Assembly: GCA_902793335.1 (NCBI GenBank)
Contig: CADBCZ010000005.1
Coordinates: forward strand, 62,001-126,000
Length of the DNA stretch: 64,000 bases
Direction: 5' to 3'
From: an uncultured Lachnospiraceae bacterium
Lineage (GTDB): Bacteria; Bacillota; Clostridia; Lachnospirales; Lachnospiraceae
The notes under the pieces were generated by a model. That model was not told the DNA's origin. It did not search any database and saw only the letters and a list, made by a program, of their open reading frames with translations. Shown here piece by piece: positions 27,301 through 34,856 of this stretch. How positions within the stretch are numbered: the first letter of the stretch is position 1; each line of letters opens with the position of its first letter. Position numbers and translations under genes: made by a program.

Positions 27301-28071
27301 TTACGATTCCTTCTCTATAAACTCTTTGATAGCCGTAAGCTCTTCACAAGACAATTTTGTAAAGTCAGACAATTGCTCCAAAGTAGGCGTCATACCATTT
27401 TCCGCCTCCAAATACTTTAAGGCCTCATGAACCAGGCTTATCTTACCTATCAGTGAATTTTCATGCTGTTTTTCACTATCCCACTCGGAAATATAATCCA
27501 TGATACCTTTTTCTATAGATCTGGCAAGTCTCTCTTCTATTTCCTTAAAGTTCTTCTCGGCATCCGAACAATCAGGAGTTCCGCACCACTGATTGAGTCG
27601 CATGAGAAGTGCCATATTTCCCTCCTGTATCAGGTCTTCTGCTTTTGCGTGCAGATCCTTGTATTTTCCCGCTATCTCCACAACCTTTTTCAACCATACG
27701 GTTGTTATCGTTTCAATAACTTCCTCTTCGCCTGCAAACAAGCGCTTATATAATGCCATTACTTCTTCTTCCGAATATGTCTGTAACAGCGATATATCTT
27801 CCATGTATGCCTGAAGGACCTTAGAGTTCTTCGAAGCATCATCAATTCCGGTCTCTCCATTACCCGCCTCCACGTTATCATTTACTATATCCAAATTATC
27901 TTCATAGTCGATTTTATTAAGATAATCCAATATTAGCTTCTTCTGTCCCAAAGACAGGTCCATATCAGAAAAATATGACATAATGTCTTCTTCTGACATC
28001 GGTGTTTCCGCGGTTCTTACTATCTCCGCCACCTCTCTTAATACTTCCGTAAATGTATTCTGATCCGTCAT
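27301..28071 (-). CDS. sigma-70-like protein lacking region 4
   Basis: 256 residues. The segment LQAYMEDISLLQTYSEEEVMALYKRLFAGEEEV matches sigma region 1.2, KAEDLIQEGNMALLMRLNQW region 2.2, and VHEALKYLEAENGMTPTLEQLSDFTKLSCEEL region 3. Regions 2.3/2.4 are diverged (no WIRQ-type aromatic cluster), and the protein ends before any -35-binding region 4. The acidic N-terminal 80 residues are unrelated to sigma. It may be an RNA-polymerase-binding regulator rather than a full sigma factor. It lies 8 bp downstream of the methyltransferase gene. Confidence 0.6.
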   Translation of the reverse strand: MTDQNTFTEVLREVAEIVRTAETPMSEEDIMSYFSDMDLSLGQKKLILDYLNKIDYEDNLDIVNDNVEAGNGETGIDDASKNSKVLQAYMEDISLLQTYSEEEVMALYKRLFAGEEEVIETITTVWLKKVVEIAGKYKDLHAKAEDLIQEGNMALLMRLNQWCGTPDCSDAEKNFKEIEERLARSIEKGIMDYISEWDSEKQHENSLIGKISLVHEALKYLEAENGMTPTLEQLSDFTKLSCEELTAIKEFIEKES

Positions 28072-28078
28072 TGAATAG

Positions 28079-28873
28079 TTATTTCCCTTCCTTTTTTCTA
28101 AGAATATCTAATGTATGTGCACCTGCACCGATAAGATCCTGTCGCTCACAAACAGATAAATGGTATCTTATGTATGCGTCAAAGGTTTCCTCGTCCATGG
28201 CATTTATAACAGGGCGCATATAATCCGTCGCTCCATCAGGAGAAATTATCTTTACCCTTGACAATCCGACCTCATTATTGATACGATCTATATCTTCAAT
28301 CCGTACATAATCATAGAGATCCTTTTCACTTGAAACCGAGTGAAAATCTTCCGTCAACCGATTACCTTCAAGACATTCCTTTAACTTGCCCTCTTTAAAA
28401 GCATACATTAACACACAATATTCATTCATGCAATAAGCCACAAGTATCGTTCCTCCGGGCTTAGTAACACGTTTGGCCTCTGATAATGCTTTCACCTTAT
28501 CCTCAAAAGAAAACAAATGATACATCGGACCAAACAAAAGCGCAACCTCAAAGCTTTCATCTTCAAATCTCTTAAGATTTAAGGCATTGCCCCAAAAAGC
28601 CTTGACAGAGCTCTTTTTCTGCTTAAGAATACCAAGATTATATTTCACAAGTTCAACTGCTGTTACATCGTATCCTTCATTTGCTAATGCAACAGAATAT
28701 CGTCCCGTCCCCGCCCCTATATCAATTATCTTAGGGCTTTCATACCCATCCAGAACCTGATGAATATATTTCATGGATGTGACAAATTCAACCTGTCCAT
28801 GTCTTGAAAGCAGACGTTTGTCCTCATTAAATTTATTATAATACTTTTCAAGCTCTGTCATCTGCTTAGCCAT
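28079..28873 (-). CDS. class I SAM-dependent methyltransferase
   Basis: 264 residues. SAM-binding motif I IIDIGAGTGRYSVALANEGY (about 50), acidic end of strand 2 in VTAVEL, motif II FEVALLFGPMYHLFSFEDKVKALSEAKRVTKPGG. The C-terminal 80 residues form a substrate-binding cap I cannot assign. Small molecules are the usual substrates of this subgroup. RBS AGAGGATTAG. Followed closely by the sigma-like gene. Confidence 0.8.
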   Translation of the reverse strand: MAKQMTELEKYYNKFNEDKRLLSRHGQVEFVTSMKYIHQVLDGYESPKIIDIGAGTGRYSVALANEGYDVTAVELVKYNLGILKQKKSSVKAFWGNALNLKRFEDESFEVALLFGPMYHLFSFEDKVKALSEAKRVTKPGGTILVAYCMNEYCVLMYAFKEGKLKECLEGNRLTEDFHSVSSEKDLYDYVRIEDIDRINNEVGLSRVKIISPDGATDYMRPVINAMDEETFDAYIRYHLSVCERQDLIGAGAHTLDILRKKEGK

Positions 28874-28916
28874 AATCTAATCCTCTGTCTAATAAACAAT
28901 TTCATAAATTTCACAT

Positions 28917-29738
28917 TTAGAAGCTGTGACCACCGCCACCTCCGGATGATCCGCCTCCGCCACCGGAGAATCCACCGCCTCCGCCACCGGAGCTACCGCC
29001 CGAACTGCTTTCAACAGGATCATATCTCTTTGTCTGATTTGTAAATGTCGCTTTTGCATTAGACAATTTCTTTTCAACAAATATACCGTTAAGCAGTTCC
29101 TTTCTGCTTGGTGCCTTTGATTTTGCATATACTCTCACTATTATATAATTGAATAACAACGCAATTACTATCGCAAGAAGTGCGTTGCTGATATACTTCA
29201 TAGGCTGTGCAATTTTGCGTCCCTCCAAAAGTTCAAACTCCTGTTCAAAAACCTTGGATGCACATGTATAATAATCCTGCTCCGAAGCATAAGTATACAC
29301 ATTATCAGTAATTATATTGGCATAAGTTTTGGTTACCGTATCATAAACATCACCGTCTGAGAATATATATACTTTGCGGTTATCCATATCAATCAGAAAA
29401 AGAGAACCGCTTTCCTTATCAAACTTGTTGTGGTAATATCCGGCTGCATAAGAATCAGCTGTCGAATTATTGGCATCCACAGTGTGAAATGCTGCATTTC
29501 CATAAGCTGTGATTTTTTCCATCTCCGAAAGTAAATTTTCTCTTTCGGAATCATTTAAAAGATTAGCCTTATCCTCAATAATCGCTTTGTAATTCGTGGT
29601 AGGATTGACATACTCATATACATTTCCATTCACTTCTGTCGCATATGATCTACAGGACAACACTGCTACAAGCATGCACATACAGATTATCATCAGATAT
29701 CTGCGTTTGCTGTTAATTATTTTAAGTATCTTACGCAT
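28917..29738 (-). CDS. TPM-domain membrane protein with Gly/Ser-rich tail
   Basis: About 273 residues. Signal anchor (about 12-33), an extracytoplasmic TPM domain (about 55-165, IEDKANLLNDSERENLLSEMEK then FLIDMDNRKVYIFSDGDVYD), a second TM helix (about 184-203) and a low-complexity tail rich in Gly and Ser ending GGGGHSF, typical of YgcG-type proteins. The start at 29738 is supported by GGGAGGTGACG. It overlaps the upstream zinc-ribbon gene by 8 bp, so the two are coupled. Confidence 0.85.
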   Translation of the reverse strand: MRKILKIINSKRRYLMIICMCMLVAVLSCRSYATEVNGNVYEYVNPTTNYKAIIEDKANLLNDSERENLLSEMEKITAYGNAAFHTVDANNSTADSYAAGYYHNKFDKESGSLFLIDMDNRKVYIFSDGDVYDTVTKTYANIITDNVYTYASEQDYYTCASKVFEQEFELLEGRKIAQPMKYISNALLAIVIALLFNYIIVRVYAKSKAPSRKELLNGIFVEKKLSNAKATFTNQTKRYDPVESSSGGSSGGGGGGFSGGGGGSSGGGGGHSF

Positions 29739-31398
29739 TGTCGTCACCTCCCTGATAATCAAACTGCGGTAATCTTCTCGTTGCCAACAAGTTATAGCAG
29801 CTTATAATATCGATAAGAACCACTGCAATTGATACAAGAATCAGTATTACCACTCCGTAATAATATACATCTTTAACAAGGTCAAACACAGTTACAAACA
29901 ATGCAATAACTTCGGCAATTATTATCCATAATATCGCAGGAAGTCCTTTTTTTGCCTCAATCTTTTTGATTGCATTCATGCCCACAAAAAAGGCTATTGC
30001 CACTGTTACAAGAGAAATTAAGCATGCTCCAACCCTGCCAAACGCTATCGCCACCATACTAAATAAAGACAGAAGCGGTCCACCTAAAAAGAATATCAAC
30101 AGAATAATTAAAATAGTCGGTATTCCATTTCCCGATTTCTTGGTTTCTGAAGAAGTATTCTTGGTTTTCTTTTTATTTTTAGAACTGTCATATGCTACAG
30201 CTGTTTCATCAAGTCCTGCCTTTCGTGCTTCTTCACGTGCCTTTGCTTCTCGTCTTATACGTGCTAATCTGTCAGCCTCAATCTTACCTTTATCATCCTC
30301 ATCATTTTCTTTCTTTGCAATCTTGCACAATGCAGCAGCATATACTATTCCGGCAATTGCAGCAATAACTGCCGCCACAGAAACCAGCGTAGTCGGAATT
30401 ATAGTCAAAAATGCATTAAGTAGCAGGAAAATAGGAATAGCCAGGATTCCGGCTCCTAAAAGATATTTTGCGGTTGAAACAGGAAGGTCTGCGTATATCT
30501 TACCTGTCTGACCGTTAATTGTCGCATAGGTAACACGATCCCCATTCTTATACGACATAAACCATACAGGAAACATAGCAAGATCTACCGTCTCAAGCTT
30601 TGTATGAAATGCTGTCGAACAGTCTTTGGGAACTTTCATTTCATATTTCGAAAACTCTTTTTCCCTCTTTACAAAGGAGAGAGTTTCTTCATTAGCTATT
30701 TTCTTTGCGTCAGCACTGTATAAATCCTTGCCCAGATCGTTGGTGTCGGCATAGAAACCGCTCAGTATCGAAGGGGTGAACTCCTTCATGTGCTTCACAT
30801 CATAAGGAGCAATACTCTCACTGATGCTATCGGCAAACGAAGATGAACCGTCATAATTAATACCTTTATAATATGCATCCAAATCTCCTGTAAGATTATA
30901 ATGCTTTGTAATAATATAGTCACCACTCCTGTGACTTTTACTACCCTTAAGATTAATCTTGCCTTTCTGCGAGAAAAAATACACCCAGTAAGGCATATAG
31001 ATTCCACGAAAACCATTGATCTTATCAGGATCCTTAAGATTTTCCGGGGCATAAATAAACCGCCTCATAAGTTTTCCGTATTCCCTTTTACAATCTTCTT
31101 TTGTCTTCTGGAAAGGAATAATAAAGTTAGGCTTCTTCTCTCTGCTTATACGACTTGTAAGTATAGTAGATGCACCACAGAAACTGCAGAAACCGGCAGC
31201 GGTATTATCTGTACTTAATATCTCTCCGCCGCATTGAGGACATGTAAAAATCGTTGCCTCAAAGTCCCTCTGTTCTTCTCCGTCCTTATCCTTGGTTATC
31301 TGATAAGGATCGTAAAATGCATTACAAAATGCACATGATAACTGTTGCGACGGAATATCAAACTTAAGATTACCGCCACATGCAGGACAATCATACAT
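29731..31398 (-). CDS. zinc-ribbon polytopic membrane protein
   Basis: 555 residues. Two N-terminal zinc ribbons (CPACGG...CAFC and CPQCGG...CSFCG, residues 4-78), a soluble domain to about residue 305, TM segments near 310-355, a charged Lys/Arg/Glu linker (about 360-425) and four or more C-terminal TM segments. Zinc-ribbon plus TPM gene pairs are common in clostridia, but their job is unknown; a membrane-stress or quality-control role is only inference. A weak GGGGG-type site precedes the ATG. Confidence 0.75.
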   Translation of the reverse strand: MYDCPACGGNLKFDIPSQQLSCAFCNAFYDPYQITKDKDGEEQRDFEATIFTCPQCGGEILSTDNTAAGFCSFCGASTILTSRISREKKPNFIIPFQKTKEDCKREYGKLMRRFIYAPENLKDPDKINGFRGIYMPYWVYFFSQKGKINLKGSKSHRSGDYIITKHYNLTGDLDAYYKGINYDGSSSFADSISESIAPYDVKHMKEFTPSILSGFYADTNDLGKDLYSADAKKIANEETLSFVKREKEFSKYEMKVPKDCSTAFHTKLETVDLAMFPVWFMSYKNGDRVTYATINGQTGKIYADLPVSTAKYLLGAGILAIPIFLLLNAFLTIIPTTLVSVAAVIAAIAGIVYAAALCKIAKKENDEDDKGKIEADRLARIRREAKAREEARKAGLDETAVAYDSSKNKKKTKNTSSETKKSGNGIPTILIILLIFFLGGPLLSLFSMVAIAFGRVGACLISLVTVAIAFFVGMNAIKKIEAKKGLPAILWIIIAEVIALFVTVFDLVKDVYYYGVVILILVSIAVVLIDIISCYNLLATRRLPQFDYQGGDDNA

Positions 31399-31472
31399 TC
31401 TCTAATCAACCCCCATTCAAGTTCAAAATATTATACATTGTAACACAATTAATTCTAAACCGCTACAAAAAA

Positions 31473-31506
31473 AGATCATGATGCCTAAACATCATGACCT
31501 TTTTCT
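31473..31506. terminator. terminator after the damaged surface-protein gene
   Basis: TCATGATG (31476-31483), loop CCTAAA, CATCATGA (31490-31497), flanked by A-rich sequence on one side and CCTTTTTCT on the other. It works for the minus-strand gene ending at 31528 and possibly in both directions. Confidence 0.75.
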
Positions 31507-31527
31507 CAAATATTTATAAGCAGTCAA

Positions 31528-32463
31528 TTATAATTTAATCGTCTTCTTAAACGTCTTACCCTTAACACCTTCTTTGCTATATGGAGTAATCTTAAATGTT
31601 GCCTTCTTGGCATTACCCATAAACCACATCTCTTTAGTTAATTTGGTAGTCTTGATAGTCCAGCTGTCTGCAACCGTAGTATCAGTCTTTGGTGTTTTCT
31701 CAATTACATAAAAAGCTGCATTCTTTGCTTTTTTAACTTCATAGTCACATTTCTGTAATGTGTTATAGCCACACTTAGTACATGTCAATCTGTGCTGATC
31801 ATCACTGGCATACTCAACCTTTCCTCCGTTATAATCATGCGGCTCGATAGGATCTTCAAAATCAAGAGTTGCATGATTACACACCGAACAGGTCACTGAA
31901 TATTTGTGCTTATGTCCCTTCTCATATTCCGATTCCCAGTCCTCTGTCTTCTTAACTGTATTTGTATTAGCCTTGTGGTCACACACATATCCACAGAGGG
32001 TACACTTAAGACTACCGTTGGTATCAGCAGATGTCCATCCTCTATCGTGAGGACATGTTTCCTGTGATGGTGACGATTCACTTTCCGAACCGGAACCTGT
32101 ACTTCCTGAGCCTGTACTTCCCGATTCGCCTACTGATTCTGATCCACCGCCTGATTCACTACCGGTACTCTTTATAATAACATAATTAGAATAGTCTACA
32201 CTCGAACCATTCTCAATAGAAACTCTGTAATAAACATCAAACTCGACATTTTTAAATCCAAGCTTATCACCTTTATTAAGCATACCTTTAGTAAGTGTAT
32301 CAACAGCTACCCACTTATCAACACTATATTCCTCTAAAGTGATATCTATTGAACTAAAAGCTTTGGAATAATTATTCACATAATAGATGCTTGGGACACC
32401 ACTCCTATCTTCACCCTTAATCTCAAATGAAGACTCATATATTACCCTCCTTATATTATACAT
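31528..32463 (-). pseudogene. surface-type protein without signal peptide, probably 5'-truncated
   Basis: About 311 codons. It has a strand-rich N-terminal domain, a Gly/Ser/Glu linker (about 100-135) and a C-terminal half with three Cys/His zinc-ribbon-like units (CPHDRG...CTLCGYVCDH, CSVCNH, CTKCGYNTLQKC) as in exported repeat proteins of Lachnospiraceae. No export signal is present. The only good ribosome site (AAGGAGGGTAATAT) precedes an ATG at 32438 in another frame, which stops after 20 codons. Loss of the signal-peptide codons with a frame change would explain this. Alternatively a start at 32463 without an RBS is used. Confidence 0.55.
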
Positions 32464-32553
32464 ATTGTACAATATTATATAGTTTCCCCATCCTATCCGT
32501 CAAGCCTCAAAGAATTATGTAATTTCCGATTTTGTATATATAGCCTACAATAT

Positions 32554-34236
32554 TTACATATGTAACGACTGCAGAACCTTATATCCCGGAATAAAACTAC
32601 TGCCACCACTTATTTTATAATATTCTCTGAATATTCTGCCAACCGCCAACTGAACATCATCAGAACCCATTCCCACTAAAATTACCAGAAAATGCATGCC
32701 ATAACGTGTAACAATATCTACCGATCTGAGTGACTGATTAATAGCCTGCTCCATACATTTAAGACCACGTTCCATTTCCTGCTCATCAAATCCATGCTTA
32801 TCATCAGCATTTAATTCGATAAGAATAAGTTCAAACGGATGCGAAAATCTCTTTTCTATATTAGAGATATATTCATACAACCTTGAGAACTCATTATAAT
32901 CAACATCAAGTATTCCCTCATCTTCCCGGGAAACAAATTGCTCCATTGCTGTTCTAAGCAGAGAGGACTGTTGCTTTACCGCCTGATCTTTATTGATATC
33001 ATCCGCCTCCGAATCATACTTCAACATTCCCGCATCGAACAACTCTATGAACACCTCAATATATTCAGGATCAAACTGTTTACCCTTACCACGAACCAAC
33101 TCATTTCTTATATGCTCTGTGTCGCAGGCTTTACGATATATTCTGTTTGAATTCATGGCATCAAACGCATCTGCTATGGCAACAATTCTTGCCTCCTCAG
33201 GTATTTCTTCGCCCTTTAGTCCCCTCGGATAACCTTTTCCGTCATACCTCTCATGATGGCTAAATGCAACATCTTCCGCCAGTTTAACCTGTGTACGATC
33301 CCTTAATATTTCATATCCCATTGTTGTGTGGGATTTTATTATATCATACTCAACATCTGAAAGCCTTCCAGGTTTGCATAAGATCGAATCCGGTATTCCA
33401 ATCTTTCCGATATCATGTACCAGGGCAGCATATCTCAGCTCCCTTATCCTTTCATTACTCCATCCCAATTTCTTTGCCAAAATGACAGAATAAATGCTAA
33501 CTCGAGTCGAATGACCATTTGTATATGGATCTTTCGCATCTATCGCATCCGCCAGCGTCTGTATCGTCTGAAACGACATCTCTTCAATCTTTTTACTTCT
33601 CTCTTCCGCTACTGCTGTCTGCTTTTTCACCTCTTCATTGAGTCTTTCCGTGTAATCAATCTCTAAAAGCGCATTTTTGTGATACTGGTACATTGCCAAA
33701 CTTGTAAATATCGACAAGCTGATATAAATCACAGGGAAACGCCTCATAAAACTATCTGTATAATAAATACTTAAATTTTCTCTCAAAGGGGTATAAAAAA
33801 CAACAGAAAACAGAACACTGTAATATACTGAAAGAAGCATTCCATATTTTACACTGACAAAGTAGCACATTCCGATAGGCATTAACAACGACCACAACAA
33901 CGCTACACCTTCACCTATGCCTGTGAAAGTGTATACGGTAAATGCAACACCACAGAATATTGTTGGAATCAATATCGCTATCTCTCTGTTTTTAAGCACA
34001 GTTGTACAAAAAGCACAAGCAGCTGATGCAACTAATGTTGCAACAGACGCCAAAAGCATTAACGGGTCAAACCTTATAATGTTCGTTATTATAAGAACTA
34101 AACCAAGAATACCAGTGACATAACTTGCAAACGTCAGCGCACTCATATTCGCCTTATAGCGTTCACCAACATATATGGAACGGTTCAAAACACGAAACAT
34201 TTCTATAATAGATATTTTCCCAAACAGTTTTTTCAT
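32554..34236 (-). CDS. membrane HD-GYP protein with degenerate GGDEF-like tail
   Basis: 560 residues. Five or six N-terminal TM helices (about 28-190), a short coiled coil, then an HD-GYP domain (about 220-400): LVHDIGKIGIPD has the HD pair, SHHERYDGKGYPRGL the HHE and GYP motifs, and IADAFDAM the last metal ligand. Such domains hydrolyse cyclic di-GMP. The last 150 residues resemble a GGDEF fold (RSVDIVTRYGMHFLVILV) with the catalytic signature lost. RBS GAGGTCTG. It probably lowers c-di-GMP in response to a membrane cue. Confidence 0.88.
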   Translation of the reverse strand: MKKLFGKISIIEMFRVLNRSIYVGERYKANMSALTFASYVTGILGLVLIITNIIRFDPLMLLASVATLVASAACAFCTTVLKNREIAILIPTIFCGVAFTVYTFTGIGEGVALLWSLLMPIGMCYFVSVKYGMLLSVYYSVLFSVVFYTPLRENLSIYYTDSFMRRFPVIYISLSIFTSLAMYQYHKNALLEIDYTERLNEEVKKQTAVAEERSKKIEEMSFQTIQTLADAIDAKDPYTNGHSTRVSIYSVILAKKLGWSNERIRELRYAALVHDIGKIGIPDSILCKPGRLSDVEYDIIKSHTTMGYEILRDRTQVKLAEDVAFSHHERYDGKGYPRGLKGEEIPEEARIVAIADAFDAMNSNRIYRKACDTEHIRNELVRGKGKQFDPEYIEVFIELFDAGMLKYDSEADDINKDQAVKQQSSLLRTAMEQFVSREDEGILDVDYNEFSRLYEYISNIEKRFSHPFELILIELNADDKHGFDEQEMERGLKCMEQAINQSLRSVDIVTRYGMHFLVILVGMGSDDVQLAVGRIFREYYKISGGSSFIPGYKVLQSLHM

Positions 34237-34439
34237 ACAGACCTCTTATTCTTTAACACTCTAAGCCTTTAATATACTAAAGAAAGTATATCATTTATAC
34301 ACGGGCACTACAACAAAGAAGTTAACATAAGAAATCATAAAATTTTGACAGGAAATTGTGCAAAAAGTAATAAGGAGAAGAAAAAGGGATTTATCATTGT
34401 CGCAGCATAATAAAAGCTTGAAAATCAGTAGAATGCCAC
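34237..34439. other. intergenic region upstream of HD-GYP gene
   Basis: No gene. A second promoter-like sequence (TTGACA, 17-bp spacer, TAATAA, about 34355-34383) is followed by GGAGAAG, but no open frame of useful length follows. It may be a remnant of a transcript leader. Confidence 0.35.
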
Positions 34440-34468
34440 TTGACATTTAGACAAAACAGATATATCAT
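34440..34468 (+). promoter_or_regulatory. promoter of antisense (antitoxin) RNA
   Basis: TTGACA (34440-34445), 17-bp spacer, TATCAT (34463-34468). A transcript starting near 34475 would end at the terminator at 34528-34575. Confidence 0.7.
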
Positions 34469-34474
34469 CATATC

Positions 34475-34575
34475 AAAGGGAACAGCCGCCCACAAGGTGT
34501 GGTTCGATCTCCCGTTGTTGTTAATATCAGCCTAATCCATGGGTTCGAAGTCAAGGATTAGGCTGATTTTTATTT
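34475..34575 (+). ncRNA. predicted antitoxin RNA, about 100 nt
   Basis: Bounded by a near-consensus promoter and an intrinsic terminator: CAGCCTAATCC (34528-34538) pairs with GGATTAGGCTG (34555-34565), followed by ATTTTTATTT. It overlaps the 3' end, including the stop codon, of the convergent holin-like toxin gene, the arrangement of known bsrG/SR4- and txpA/RatA-type antitoxins. No coding potential is evident. Confidence 0.65.
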
Positions 34576-34717
34576 GTGCTTGTTATTCCTATCTATGTAG
34601 GCAAGCAATGCTACAATGAAAGTATCATTGAGAATTAACAATGTTAAAACTTCATATGTACTCATCATACGCACCACCTCCCTTCAACATTTCTAAAGGG
34701 AGATTAACCACACCTTG
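34493..34717. repeat. long-range inverted repeat enclosing the toxin gene
   Basis: CAAGGTGTGGTT plus ATCTCCC (34493-34504, 34507-34513) recurs inverted as GGGAGAT plus AACCACACCTTG (34698-34704, 34706-34717): 19 paired bases with a 1-2 base bulge. The toxin mRNA 5' leader and the antitoxin RNA therefore carry the same sequence, and a read-through toxin mRNA could fold 5' end to 3' end. Confidence 0.7.
34570..34668 (-). CDS. holin-like type I toxin peptide, 32 aa
   Basis: Too short for routine gene calling. The peptide begins MMSTYEVLTLLIL, has one hydrophobic membrane span (about 7-24) and a basic end AYIDRNNKHK, matching the putative holin-like toxin family related to TxpA/BsrG. Such peptides insert into the membrane and depolarise it when not repressed. 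GGGAGG lies 8 bases before the ATG; the same bases can pair with CTCCCTT upstream (stem CTCCCTT/AAGGGAG), hiding the ribosome site in the full leader. Translation is probably also blocked by the convergent antisense RNA. Confidence 0.8.
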   Translation of the reverse strand: MMSTYEVLTLLILNDTFIVALLAYIDRNNKHK

Positions 34718-34739
34718 AACACGATTGTTCCAAGGAATG

Positions 34740-34768
34740 ATTATATCATGCCAGTATGTTTTGGGCAA
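34740..34768 (-). promoter_or_regulatory. toxin promoter
   Basis: On the minus strand: TTGCCC (34763-34768), 17-bp spacer, TATAAT (34740-34745). It predicts a 65-nt leader before the toxin ATG, long enough to hold the ribosome-site-hiding stem. Confidence 0.7.
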
Positions 34769-34804
34769 TAATTATTATATTAATTCTAAAGTAATGTATA
34801 AGCA

Positions 34805-34841
34805 CAAGAGCCCTATGAAATATCAAATCATAGGGCTCTTG
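34805..34841 (-). terminator. hairpin after the dockerin hydrolase gene
   Basis: Perfect 14-bp stem CAAGAGCCCTATGA (34805-34818) with TCATAGGGCTCTTG (34828-34841), 16 bp after the stop. It lacks a full T run, so termination may be partial or the stem may protect the mRNA end. Confidence 0.6.
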
Positions 34842-34856
34842 TAAGAGATATGGATT

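Noticed and set aside
28889-29128. 79-residue frame rich in Val and Ala opposite phase to the TPM tail
   Set aside because: It is an alternative-frame reading of the Gly/Ser codons of the real gene.
34355-34383. Promoter-like TTGACA-N17-TAATAA followed by GGAGAAG
   Set aside because: No start codon with a useful open frame follows; kept only as a note in the intergenic entry.
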